From positions 1 through 29,154 of IMG/VR virus record IMGVR_UViG_3300049846_000426: DNA of 29,154 nucleotides, one strand, 5' to 3'. Under the pieces are notes generated by a model. That model did no database searches, was not told the origin of the DNA, and saw only the letters and a list, made by a program, of their open reading frames with translations. The position numbers and the translations under genes are program-made. Positions 6,276 through 14,689 of the stretch are shown here, piece after piece. Numbering within the stretch: position 1 is the first letter of the stretch; every line of letters begins with the position of its first letter. This stretch comes from a virus.

Positions 6276-8504
6276 TTACGAGCGCGCCGACGACATCGTG
6301 TAGGCGAGTCGGGTGAAGTCTGTATCTGCGGTTCGAGCGGTCGTGCCTGCACTCTTGCGGATCTGGAATCCAGATCCGGTGAGCCGCGAGGTCGTGCTGG
6401 GGATGTTCGTAGTGATGCGGCCGACCTCGACGTTGTTGATGTAGAACCGAGCCTTGGTCGTTCCTTCGAGTACGACCTTGAGACGGTAGACGTTCGTCGA
6501 CGGCCAGGTGACCGCCGCGACCGTCGAGATCACACGCGCGAACGAGTCCTCGGCGTTGCTCGTCGTGTCGAGCTTGTATCCCGTGCGCGTCGAGTTGCTT
6601 GCACACCAGATCTGCCAGTAGTCGCCCGGCGTGCCGGTCGCGTCTCCGGTGCCCGGGTCCGTCGCGCCACCCGAGCGGTCATATAGGAAGTAGCAACCGT
6701 CAACCTCGTTGATGGAGTTGACCGTGTCCCAGAAGCCGACGATGAACGAGTACTCCTCGCCCGCCGTAGACAGCGTCGGGAAGCCACCGACCCACTCGTA
6801 GGTGGTTTCTGAGTTTTGCGAAAACGCGAGACCGGATGCGTTCGTCGTGATGTTCGTTGTGCCGGACGTCGTGGTCGATGTGCCGACCGACACCACACCG
6901 GGTCGCCCGACCGCATCGTAACCGTCGCTGGAACCGACACCTGACACGTAGTAGATACTCGGGATGGCGCCGTTCCCGAGTGTGCGGTAGTGCCAGTCGT
7001 CGGTGAACTCGAAGCTGGTCCCTTGGTAGAGGTTGATTCCCCTTGGACCGTTCGAGAACGTCGTCAGGTCGGTGGCGGAATTGCCGATGGTGTTCGCCGA
7101 GCCGTAGAGGGTTGCGTTCCCGTCGACGTTGAGCGTCGAGTCGAAGTCGGCTGCGCCCTGTCCGTTGAGCGTGGAGTCGAACGTGACAGCGCCGACCGCT
7201 CGGAGCGTGCCGCCGAGGTATGTCGCGCCGCCCGCGACATAGACCGAGTACGTTGTCCAGTTGGTCGCCGTGGCGTCGTCGACGTAGAGCCCGTAGGCGG
7301 TCTGGGATGCGCCGCCAGCGTAGGCCATGCCTGCTGTGGTAGCGGTGATTCGGAGGCCGTAGGCGTTCGTCGTCGGGCAGACTTCACAGCTCGCGCGATC
7401 GGGGTCCAGTGTGATCAGTGCGCCGTACAGATTGACCGTGTCTCCGATCGCCTCGGATCCGGTCGATGCCAGGTCGACAGTGTTGCGGATTCGTGCGCCG
7501 TAGCCGTCGTGGCTGATCACGGAGAGGGACTGATCGTTGAGGACATCGAGCACCATGGAGGTGCTTAGGTCCGTTGAGAATGTGCCGGTGTTCGCGACAG
7601 TCGTCACCGTTCCGACGTTGTTGGCAACGCTCGTCAGCGATGTGTCGCCGATGTAGACTTGTCCGTCGCTCTCCACGTAGAGGCGCGCGGCCCATCCATC
7701 TGCGTCCCTGGTCGTCATTGCTAGGTCCGCGTAGTTTGATGCGAGGTTGACGTTCTTTGCCTCGATCGCCGCGCGTGCAGTCGCGCCGAACACGATGCCC
7801 TCCCAGTTTCCGGTGGTCGCGCTGCTGTTGTAGACGCGGAGAATCGCCTCGTGTGATCCGATCGACGTGCTAGTGCCGGAGTCGACGAACGAAGCCTCAC
7901 CGTTGATCGTGTGAGAGTCCGTCGCAGCGTCGCCGAGCGTCGCTCCACCATTGATGATCGCGTCGCCGTTTCCCTTCAGCCAAATCGCGCGCGTCGTCGA
8001 CGAGCCACCCGGGTAGATGCCAAGTCCGCCCGTGCCAGCGTTCGTGAAGCCGCCGGTGCCGCTGTTGATCTGAATCTCGCCGGTCCCAGCGGCGTTGATG
8101 ACCATTCCCTTATTGCCGCTGGACGTCGCGAGCGAGCCGTAGATGTACGTGGTCCCTGCCTGCGTGAGAATCAGGTTGCCGTCGAGCGTCGTGTTTCCCG
8201 CCACGCCTAACGTCCCCGGCGCGGTCACCGCCGTAGACAAGTCCAACTGGTCCGCCGTGATCGTAAAGTCGCTCGTGTGCGTGATATCGAAGTCGTTAGC
8301 GGTGAGCGTTAGGCCGTCGCCTGCGGTGTACGTCGCGCCAGCCGTGCCACACGTCCACGCCGATCCGTTCCACTTGATCACATCATTCGCCGAGCATCCG
8401 GTAGGCGGGCGCCACGCGATAGTGACTGGCTGTGCGACCGAGATCGATGCCACCACGAGCAACGTCGCGATCGCGAGCAAGGCTAGACGGATGTATTGCT
8501 TCAT
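6276..8504 (-). CDS. Large exported fibre-like protein with Sec signal peptide
   Basis: This 742-aa protein starts with a clear Sec signal peptide: basic n-region (KQYIR), a hydrophobic core to about residue 22, and a likely cleavage site after SVA24. A CSANDVIKWNGSAWTCG-type motif follows (about residues 38-54), then long Gly/Thr/Ser-rich beta repeats like those of trimeric fibres, and a C-terminal region (about 520-742) that looks like a beta-sandwich carbohydrate-binding fold. A good CAGGAG ribosome site precedes the ATG. The gene lies right after the tape measure, where tail genes are expected. A signal peptide is odd for a virion protein made in the cytoplasm: it may be a host-derived surface protein, or be displayed on infected cells. 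Confidence 0.7.
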   Translation of the reverse strand: MKQYIRLALLAIATLLVVASISVAQPVTIAWRPPTGCSANDVIKWNGSAWTCGTAGATYTAGDGLTLTANDFDITHTSDFTITADQLDLSTAVTAPGTLGVAGNTTLDGNLILTQAGTTYIYGSLATSSGNKGMVINAAGTGEIQINSGTGGFTNAGTGGLGIYPGGSSTTRAIWLKGNGDAIINGGATLGDAATDSHTINGEASFVDSGTSTSIGSHEAILRVYNSSATTGNWEGIVFGATARAAIEAKNVNLASNYADLAMTTRDADGWAARLYVESDGQVYIGDTSLTSVANNVGTVTTVANTGTFSTDLSTSMVLDVLNDQSLSVISHDGYGARIRNTVDLASTGSEAIGDTVNLYGALITLDPDRASCEVCPTTNAYGLRITATTAGMAYAGGASQTAYGLYVDDATATNWTTYSVYVAGGATYLGGTLRAVGAVTFDSTLNGQGAADFDSTLNVDGNATLYGSANTIGNSATDLTTFSNGPRGINLYQGTSFEFTDDWHYRTLGNGAIPSIYYVSGVGSSDGYDAVGRPGVVSVGTSTTTSGTTNITTNASGLAFSQNSETTYEWVGGFPTLSTAGEEYSFIVGFWDTVNSINEVDGCYFLYDRSGGATDPGTGDATGTPGDYWQIWCASNSTRTGYKLDTTSNAEDSFARVISTVAAVTWPSTNVYRLKVVLEGTTKARFYINNVEVGRITTNIPSTTSRLTGSGFQIRKSAGTTARTADTDFTRLAYTMSSARS

Positions 8505-8560
8505 CGCCGGGACTCCTGGGTGCCGGCGGGCCTGTCTGCGTCGAGGCAGGAGGCGAGCCT

Positions 8561-8601
8561 GTGGAGACGGTGCCGCAGTCGGCGCCGTCGGGTCGATTTC
8601 A
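8561..8601 (-). promoter_or_regulatory. Recurrent promoter-like motif, copy 2
   Basis: TGAAATCGACCCG reads on the minus strand from 8601 to 8589 and overlaps the TGA stop of the tape measure. GCACCGT (8573-8567) lies at exactly the same offset as in copies 4, 7 and 8. There is no start codon at the 28-nt position (8560). The next gene begins at 8504 with its own CAGGAG ribosome site, which fits transcription starting near 8560 with a roughly 56-nt leader. Confidence 0.65.
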
Positions 8602-10479
8602 TCCCGCGCGCCGCCGCGCGAACGAGCGATCCACCCGAGCGATCGCGCGCTTGCCTTCGTAGGTCCCCATGACCGCAGTCACCTCGCGCGGGTCGTTCTG
8701 CACGATCACGTTGACGCGCGTCGGACCTGTGCCGCCGCCTGCCATGGTCCGCATCGCCTGGTTTGCGTCGCGTGCCCACTGCTGATCCGCGAGCCGCTGT
8801 TCGCCCGTGCGGACGTGCACGCTCTCGCCGTGCGAGACGCGGAACGCCGCGACGTGCGAGTCGACGCCGCCCCCGCCGCCCATGACCATGTCACCGCCGT
8901 GCGCGAAGCCGGGCAACTGCAGCGCTGACGAGTTAGCGACGTAGTCGAAGCCGTGGGCGCCGCCGGCGAGGCCGCCGAGGAACTGCCCGGCGACCGCGCC
9001 CGAGCCGCCGCCGCTAGCGAGCCTCATGATCGCCATCTTGATCGCGAGCCTCGTCAGGTCGCGGATCATCTGCTCGGTCATGTCGTGCCATGACTGCTTG
9101 CCATCGGCTGCAGCCTTGAGGAACGAGCCGCCGATCTCGCCGAGCCCCGCGGCCCAGGCTTCCTTCGTCTCCTGTGCGGCCTCCTTGGCCTTCTTGACGA
9201 GCTCGGCGTTAGCCTTGGCCTCTTCCTCTAGGCGCTTCTGGCGTGCCGCTGCGAGTCCTTCGAGCATCTGCTGATTGAGCTCGTCCGACCGTCGGCGGTT
9301 CTCGGCGAGCGCGTTGAACGCGTCGTCCGGCGCCGCCATCGTGCCGCCCGTGACGCTGTCGCCGCGATCGAGGTTGAAAGACATGTCGCCACGGACGCTG
9401 GCGTATCGGTCTGTGTCGATCTTCGCGTTGCGGAATGCAGCGAGCGCCTCTGCAGCTGACAGGGCCGCGTCCCGCTGGTCTCGTAGCGCTTTGGTGTCCT
9501 TCTCTGTCTCGACGCGCCACTCATCGGTGACTCCCGCGGCGTGCAGCGCGACGTCGGCGTAGCGCTTCGCTTCGTCGATGACGTCCGAGATGCCATCCGC
9601 CAGGCCCACGAATCCCTGACGCTGCTTGTCTGCCTCGAGTGCGCTCCAACGTCTTGTCAGGGCATCAACCTCGTTGGCGATTCGACTGATCGACTGTTCA
9701 AGTGTGCCGAACGGAGTGAGCAGATGGTCTAGACTGATCGGGCGCTCGATCGCGTCGGTGAGCTCGTGCCATGTCTGCGACCATGTCTTGGCTCGCTGTC
9801 CGAACTTCTGATCGATGCTGTCGGTGGCCGAGGTCATCGAGCGGACGAGTTTCTCGAAGCCGATCTGTCCCGAGATGGCCATGTCCAGAAGCTCGGACTT
9901 CGTCATGCCGAGCGATGAGGTCATCTGCTCGGTGAGATCGGGAAACTGCTTGAAGATGCCGCGGAGCGCTCGCGCGGGATCCTGCCCGGTCTCGAACGCG
10001 ACCGACAAACCCTGCATCGCTTGCGCTGCAGACTCCATCGAGGAGCCGCCCATCTGCGCGGCCTCGCCGAGTGTCTTGGTGAGTCGGATCTGCTCGGCGT
10101 GCGTCAGGTTGAGACCGTCGGTCGCATCGCGCACGGCATCGTATGCGCCGATCGTCTCGTTTGTCCCAGTCTTGAGCTCGTGCGCTAGGTCCCTCTGTTC
10201 TCGTAGGACGTCGTCGACCGTGCGGCCAGCATCGGCGAACTTCATCGCCGAGTTGCGGAGGTTCGTGTACTCGTCGTCGATCGCGGCGAGCTTACCGACG
10301 ACCGCTGCGCCGCCCGCGGCGACGAACATGCCGCCCATCGCCTTGCCCATGTCGAGCAGCGATTGCTTTGTCTTCTCACCCTTCTTCTCGAGCCCGTCGA
10401 GGGCCTTCTCGGCCTGCTTGCTGCCCGCGACGGCGCCCGTTGGATCGACCCTGACCTTGATGTCGAAGTTCTCGCTCAT
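8599..10479 (-). CDS. Tail tape measure protein
   Basis: The 626-aa protein sets tail length and guides tail-tube assembly. The N-terminus is charged and helical, followed by a hydrophobic Ala/Gly stretch (about residues 46-65). A tape-measure domain at about 65-250 includes SWHELTDAI-like repeats such as TWSQTWHELTDAIERPISLD. Long helices follow (about 250-470), then a second TWHDMTEQMI-like segment and a Gly-rich C-terminal region with LPGFAHGGDMVMGGGGG and HVRTGEQ, as in lambda-like tape measures. It starts with a strong GGAGG site and an ATGA overlap with the upstream chaperone frame. By the usual ~1.5 angstrom per residue rule the tail would be about 90-95 nm; this is an estimate. Confidence 0.93.
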   Translation of the reverse strand: MSENFDIKVRVDPTGAVAGSKQAEKALDGLEKKGEKTKQSLLDMGKAMGGMFVAAGGAAVVGKLAAIDDEYTNLRNSAMKFADAGRTVDDVLREQRDLAHELKTGTNETIGAYDAVRDATDGLNLTHAEQIRLTKTLGEAAQMGGSSMESAAQAMQGLSVAFETGQDPARALRGIFKQFPDLTEQMTSSLGMTKSELLDMAISGQIGFEKLVRSMTSATDSIDQKFGQRAKTWSQTWHELTDAIERPISLDHLLTPFGTLEQSISRIANEVDALTRRWSALEADKQRQGFVGLADGISDVIDEAKRYADVALHAAGVTDEWRVETEKDTKALRDQRDAALSAAEALAAFRNAKIDTDRYASVRGDMSFNLDRGDSVTGGTMAAPDDAFNALAENRRRSDELNQQMLEGLAAARQKRLEEEAKANAELVKKAKEAAQETKEAWAAGLGEIGGSFLKAAADGKQSWHDMTEQMIRDLTRLAIKMAIMRLASGGGSGAVAGQFLGGLAGGAHGFDYVANSSALQLPGFAHGGDMVMGGGGGVDSHVAAFRVSHGESVHVRTGEQRLADQQWARDANQAMRTMAGGGTGPTRVNVIVQNDPREVTAVMGTYEGKRAIARVDRSFARRRAG

Positions 10480-11266
10480 CGCTGCCTCCTCATTTCGTCG
10501 TTCTGTCGCTTGGTTCGGATCGCGTCGTTGTGCTCGATCGCCAGCGCGATCGCCTCCGTCGCCTCAACGCCGAGGCCCTTGTGCCTCGCGTAGCTCTCGA
10601 TCGCGGGCCACGGAATCGGCCCGTAGAACGGCACGAGAATCGGCGCGGACTTGGGCACAGCCATCGGGCGCAGCCCTGGAAGCCGCGCGGAGTCGAGCCG
10701 CTCCCATGCGTCGATGCAGATGGCCATCGCCGTATCGAGCGGTGGCTCTTGCGCCAGTATCGCGCGCTCCTGTGGCGTTAGCTTCGCGGCGGGCTTGCGC
10801 CGCGCGATCATCTGCTTAGCTGGCGCGGCGCGGCGATGCCAGTCCAGCCACGCCGCTACTCTTTTCCCAGGTCGACCGGCTCGCGAAAGCTGGCCGCCAT
10901 CTTGACGGTCATCCGCAGCGCGTTGATCTCCTCGTCGTATCCGTTCTCCAGCGCGAACTTCAGGAACGCGAGCGCCTTTTCCGGCGTGCATTCGACCGGC
11001 TTGCCGCCGTCGGTGACGTTCTCCCACGAGGCGACGCAGAACGCCGCAATGTCTGCGATGTCCTGCTCGAGCTCGTGCGCGAGCTGCTCGGAGCCCTTGC
11101 GCTCGACGAGGTCGGGCTTGCGCGTGAATGTCGCGTCAGCGTAGGCCGCGTTGCGTCGTCCGAGCTGGCGAACGTGCAGCGTGATCGGCTTGTCGGCGGA
11201 CGGCGACAGGCGATGGAACTTGAACTCGGTCGTGTCGGTGCGCTTGGCGCGGACGATGTCGAACAT
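10476..11266 (-). CDS. Tail assembly chaperone GT fusion made by -1 frameshift
   Basis: Reading the G frame from 11266 to the slippery site at 10868-10862, slipping back one nt, and continuing to the stop at 10476 gives a product of about 263 aa: 135 from G and 128 from the T frame (beginning RVAAWLDWHRR). The T frame has no convincing start of its own, and its upstream part antiparallel to G looks non-coding. This is the classic G/GT organisation just before the tape measure, whose ATG overlaps the T-frame stop (ATGA). The fusion is expected to hold the tape measure during tail assembly. The T part ends with a basic tail. Confidence 0.85.
10856..11266 (-). CDS. Tail assembly chaperone G (unshifted product)
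   Basis: This 136-aa protein is the normal zero-frame product and should be more abundant than the fusion. It is acidic and mainly helical from residue 50 on, with an N-terminal beta-rich part. Location directly between the tail tube and the tape measure, and the slippery heptamer three codons before its stop, identify it more firmly than similarity does. AGAGG precedes the ATG at 11266 at short spacing. A copy of the recurrent motif lies 86 nt upstream, leaving a leader with a tiny open frame. Confidence 0.85.
   Translation of the reverse strand: MFDIVRAKRTDTTEFKFHRLSPSADKPITLHVRQLGRRNAAYADATFTRKPDLVERKGSEQLAHELEQDIADIAAFCVASWENVTDGGKPVECTPEKALAFLKFALENGYDEEINALRMTVKMAASFREPVDLGKE
10862..10868 (-). 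other. Programmed -1 ribosomal frameshift site GGGAAAA
   Basis: On the minus strand the codons CTG GGA AAA GAG TAG contain the slippery heptamer G GGA AAA in the correct phase (X XXY YYZ). Slipping back one base allows re-pairing and opens the T frame, bypassing the TAG two codons later. This matches the known mechanism in lambda gpG/gpGT and many siphoviruses. Confidence 0.88.
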
Positions 11267-11324
11267 GGGGCCTCTGTGGTTAAGAGGCGGGCCGTGTTCG
11301 CATCGCGGCGAGCGGCGAGCCTTG

Positions 11325-11365
11325 CACCATGAGGATGCCGCCGCCGCCCACTCGGGTCGATTACA
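11325..11365 (-). promoter_or_regulatory. Recurrent promoter-like motif, copy 3
   Basis: TGTAATCGACCCG reads on the minus strand from 11365 to 11353, and its TAA is the stop of the tail-tube gene. The second block is weak. An ATG 22 nt downstream (11330) opens a 16-codon frame ending at 11280, before the chaperone ATG at 11266. It is inferred to drive the chaperone and tape-measure unit. Confidence 0.55.
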
Positions 11366-12899
11366 CGTCGGTCGGGATGTACCCGAACACCGCGAGCGCG
11401 CCCGCGATGCCGTCGGTTGCCGAGCGGAAGCCGACGATATCGCAATTGATCATCACGGGTTCGTTTGCGGCGTACGACAGGTCGGGGTTGCGCAGCGCCA
11501 CGTTCGGCATGTCTAGCAGCACGCCGTACTGGTGGTTCGCGATGAAGCAGTCCCACGCCATCCCGTCGCGGTTCGCGTCGGCTGCGTCGATGGCGTCCGA
11601 GTCCTGGTAGTACGCTTTCATGTTCACAGAAAACATGAATTTGCCGTAGTTTAGGCCAGACGCGCCGAACACGCCCTGGCTCTTGCGGGGCTTGATGTTG
11701 TTGTTCAGGTTGTAGGTCCAGTCGACGACGTCGGCGACGAGGCTGCCGCCGCTGTCGGTCAGGCGGACCTCGTACAGATCGTTCTGCGTGTCGAGCAGCG
11801 CATCGCCGAGCGGCGAGTAGGCCGAGCTCGGACCCGAGACGCGAGAGGCGACCGCCACCGGGAGTGTCGCGGTCATGCCGACGAGGCCGAGCGTCGCGGT
11901 GATCTTGCTGTCGATGGGCGCGGAGATCTGGAGCGTGTTCGCGCCGCATCCCTTCGTCATCGTGTAACGGGTGTCCGCCGAGACGCCCGGCTTGATGTCG
12001 GTCTTTTCGAAGGACATCGTATACTCGTTGTAAACCGCGTTATCGATCGGGTAGTTGCGGTAGAACCGCGACGACACGAACACGCGAACGGTCGACGTGG
12101 TTTCGGTCGTCGCCGCGCCGAGCGTCCAGGTGTGGCGCTCCAGCGTAAGTTGGTTCGTCGCGATCGCCGTGATGCGCGCGCGCCCGGTGTACGCCGAGTT
12201 AGAGAACGCGTAGAGCGCCGAGCCCATCGCGGTCGCCTGCGTCGCCGACGGCAGGTAGATCCACATGCCCACCACGAGCCCGAGCGTGGTGAAGTTCAGG
12301 GACGTCGAGGTCAGGTTCCCCGAGACGTCGAGCTCGAGGTCGCCCGCTGCGCCCTGGAAGCCGACGATGTCGAGCGTGGCGTTTGCTGGCGGGGTCTCGG
12401 CGACGAGCGTCGCCGTCGCGACCTTGATCGCCGTGCCCGTCGACGTCCCGGCCGTGACGAGTAGCGCATTGTTCGCGCTGTTCGTGAACCCGCGGCCCTT
12501 GATGAGCATGCCGTTTGGGATCGCGCCGAGCGACGCGACCGTATACGAGTCATTGGACCCGCCACCGTCGACAACCGCCGTCGGTCGGAACAGCGAGAGC
12601 CCGGTCCCGCCGATGTGCTTGGCCGTGCAGCGGAACGCCGGTGCGGCGATCGCGTCGACAAAGTCCTTGTTGAGGTCGTGCGTCAGGGACGGCGTGACCT
12701 CGTAGGCGACGTGGTCGCCCTTCTCCTGGGTCGCGTTTAGCGAGTGGATGTCGCGCTCGACGTCCGCGTACTTGCGTTCGAACCCCGACAGCCCGCCGAC
12801 GTCGACTTGCAGCTTGACCCAGCCGGACGAGGGCGCGGTGCCGCGCGTGGATTCTGTTGCTACGACGAGCTCTACGCCTTCGGCGATGTAGTCGGCCAT
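11361..12899 (-). CDS. Major tail tube protein (Phage_tube_2-like)
   Basis: This 512-aa protein should form the hexameric rings of the tail tube. The N-terminus (VELVVATESTRGT, then a block with HSLNATQEKGD) and the C-terminal stretch with a YNLNNNIKPRKSQG segment are typical of this tube-protein family, whose members are often around 300 residues. The excess length comes mainly from a Gly/Thr/Ala-rich region at about 110-290, which looks like an inserted beta-domain exposed on the tube surface. It starts exactly 28 nt after the palindromic copy of the recurrent motif, without a Shine-Dalgarno sequence, and ends in a TAA lying inside the next motif copy, so it appears to be transcribed as its own unit. 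Confidence 0.85.
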   Translation of the reverse strand: MADYIAEGVELVVATESTRGTAPSSGWVKLQVDVGGLSGFERKYADVERDIHSLNATQEKGDHVAYEVTPSLTHDLNKDFVDAIAAPAFRCTAKHIGGTGLSLFRPTAVVDGGGSNDSYTVASLGAIPNGMLIKGRGFTNSANNALLVTAGTSTGTAIKVATATLVAETPPANATLDIVGFQGAAGDLELDVSGNLTSTSLNFTTLGLVVGMWIYLPSATQATAMGSALYAFSNSAYTGRARITAIATNQLTLERHTWTLGAATTETTSTVRVFVSSRFYRNYPIDNAVYNEYTMSFEKTDIKPGVSADTRYTMTKGCGANTLQISAPIDSKITATLGLVGMTATLPVAVASRVSGPSSAYSPLGDALLDTQNDLYEVRLTDSGGSLVADVVDWTYNLNNNIKPRKSQGVFGASGLNYGKFMFSVNMKAYYQDSDAIDAADANRDGMAWDCFIANHQYGVLLDMPNVALRNPDLSYAANEPVMINCDIVGFRSATDGIAGALAVFGYIPTDV

Positions 12900-12973
12900 G
12901 CCGCCACGGTGCGGCGATGCGGCTGATCGGGTCGATTTCGACCCGAACGCCCCATCGGAGCGAGGCTCGCCGC
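12900..12973. promoter_or_regulatory. Bidirectional promoter-like palindrome, copy 4
   Basis: The 18-nt sequence CGGGTCGATTTCGACCCG at 12928-12945 has perfect 8-nt arms around TT. From each end of the palindrome the distance to the start codon is exactly 28 nt: to ATG 12899 on the minus strand and ATG 12974 on the plus strand. The minus side has the GCACCGT block (12912-12906); the plus side has a weaker equivalent. It is inferred to drive the divergent tail-tube gene and the + strand island. Operator function is the alternative. Confidence 0.7.
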
Positions 12974-13387
12974 ATGGCCAGCTTCGTCAAGTTCGAGTGT
13001 TTCTCCGAGAACCTTGCGGAGAAGGGGCACAACCTCGACACCGATACGCTCAAGGTGTTTCTCACCAACAGCACGCCGAACGTCGCGACGCACACCGTCA
13101 AGACCGACCTCACCGAGATCAGTGCGGGCAACGGATACACCGCTGGCGGCGAGGACACACTCAACGCTACGAGCCGCAGTGGCGGGACCACGAGCGTCAC
13201 GGGGACCGATGTGGTGTGGACGAGTTCGGGCGTGGGATTTGGCCCGTTCCGCTACGTCATTCTCTACAACAGCACGCACGCGAGCAATGCACTGATCGGC
13301 TACTGGGACTACGGCTCGAGCATCACGCCCGCCAACGGCGAGACGTTCACGGCAGACTTCGGGGCTAGCCTCTTCACGGTGGCGTAG
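12974..13387 (+). CDS. Small virion-associated protein, first gene of + strand island
   Basis: The 137-aa protein resembles a widespread but functionally uncharacterised phage protein: it starts with a FVKFECFSENLAEKGHNL stretch, then has LKVFLTNSTP, AGNGYTAGG, GFGPFRYVILYN and a C-terminal block containing YWDYGSSITPANGETF. It looks like an all-beta fold. It begins exactly 28 nt after the palindromic motif, with only a weak GAGG upstream. The next gene starts three nt after its stop. Its location among beta-rich genes suggests a virion surface or adsorption role, which is inference. Confidence 0.7.
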   Translation: MASFVKFECFSENLAEKGHNLDTDTLKVFLTNSTPNVATHTVKTDLTEISAGNGYTAGGEDTLNATSRSGGTTSVTGTDVVWTSSGVGFGPFRYVILYNSTHASNALIGYWDYGSSITPANGETFTADFGASLFTVA

Positions 13388-13390
13388 CCC

Positions 13391-14686
13391 ATGGCTGACA
13401 ACGTCGACATCACCGCTGGCACCGGCACGACGATCGCCACCGACGATTGCACGACCGGACACGTGCAGCTCGTCAAGCTCGCCTATGGCGCCGACGGCAA
13501 CCGCACGCAGGTAGCCGCAGACGCAGACGGCTTGCTCGTCAACCTCGGCACGAACAACGATGTCACGGTGACTGGCACGGTTACCGCGAACCTAGCAGCG
13601 GGCACCAACAACATCGGCGACGTCGATGTGTTGTCCGTGCCTGCGCCGCTCTCGACGACGGGCAACGGTACCGCCGCGACCGCGTTGCGTGTCTCGCTCG
13701 CCAATGACTCGACGGGCATCGTAGCACTCACCACGAGCAGTGCCGCGATCGGCAAGCTCGCCGCGAACGATGGCGTGGACGTCGGCGACGTCACGATCAA
13801 CAACGCATCGGGCGGATCTGCCGTCAACATCCAGGACGGTGGCAACTCGATCACGGTCGATGGAACCGTCGCTGTCTCGAATACAATCCTTGCCGCTGCC
13901 GGCTCGACATCGATCGCGAAAGCCGAGGACGTGCTCTCGGCCGATGGCGACGTCGGCGTGCCTGCGCTTGCGGTCCGCAAAGCGACGCCCGCCAATACAT
14001 CGGGCACGGACGGAGACTACGAGTTCTTGCAGATGTCGGCGGGCCGGCTCTGGACGAGCGCCACGATCGATGCGGCGCTACCCGCAGGAACGAACGCGAT
14101 CGGCAAGCTCGCTGCAAATAGCGGTGTGGATATCGGCGACGTCGATGTCCTCACAATGCCGAACGTCACGCTGGCCGCTACCACGAACACGATCGAGGTT
14201 GTAGGCGACATCGCGCACGATACCGGCGTCGGCGGAAACCCCGTGCAGGTCGCGGGTGCGGCGTGTGCCCTTGCGGACTCTGCACCGGGCAACCGCGTAT
14301 CGGCTGCCGCAGACGTGACACGGCTGGCCACGTCGCTGGACGGTGGCGTGTTCGTGCATCCGCACGGGCCGCAGATGTGGAGCACGCTAAACACGGGCTC
14401 GCTGTCGGGCACCAGCGTAAAGGCAGCCGGCGCGGCTGGCTTGTCGCACTACATCACGGCACTCCAGTTTTCGATCGGCGCGGCGACGGCGAGTAGCATC
14501 AAGCTCACGATCAGCGGTGGCGCGGACATCTGGGGACCGCACTACCTCGAGGCGGTGAACGGACGCGGCGTCAACATCGCGTTCAATCCGCCGCTGAAGG
14601 TCACTGCGGCAACCGCATTCACGGCAACGACGACAGGATCGACGACCTGCACGCTCACCACGCAGGGCTACACGGCGCCGGGGTGA
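13391..14686 (+). CDS. Beta-repeat structural protein (IGDVDVL repeats)
   Basis: The 431-aa protein is Ala/Thr/Gly-rich with short internal repeats such as NNIGDVDVLSVP, AIGKLAANDGVDVGDV and AIGKLAANSGVDIGDVDVLTMP, consistent with stacked beta strands. The last 110 residues differ and may form a separate domain (HGPQMWSTLNTG onward). No enzymatic motif is visible. Proteins of this type are common in phage virion gene clusters, but their function is not established. It follows the first island gene by three nt and is followed by the next with a three-nt gap, so all are probably one mRNA. Confidence 0.65.
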   Translation: MADNVDITAGTGTTIATDDCTTGHVQLVKLAYGADGNRTQVAADADGLLVNLGTNNDVTVTGTVTANLAAGTNNIGDVDVLSVPAPLSTTGNGTAATALRVSLANDSTGIVALTTSSAAIGKLAANDGVDVGDVTINNASGGSAVNIQDGGNSITVDGTVAVSNTILAAAGSTSIAKAEDVLSADGDVGVPALAVRKATPANTSGTDGDYEFLQMSAGRLWTSATIDAALPAGTNAIGKLAANSGVDIGDVDVLTMPNVTLAATTNTIEVVGDIAHDTGVGGNPVQVAGAACALADSAPGNRVSAAADVTRLATSLDGGVFVHPHGPQMWSTLNTGSLSGTSVKAAGAAGLSHYITALQFSIGAATASSIKLTISGGADIWGPHYLEAVNGRGVNIAFNPPLKVTAATAFTATTTGSTTCTLTTQGYTAPG

Positions 14687-14689
14687 TCC

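Noticed and set aside
10476-11027. Independent T gene starting at 11027
   Set aside because: The N-terminal part of that frame lies antiphase to G and looks non-coding; the slippery heptamer explains the frame better.
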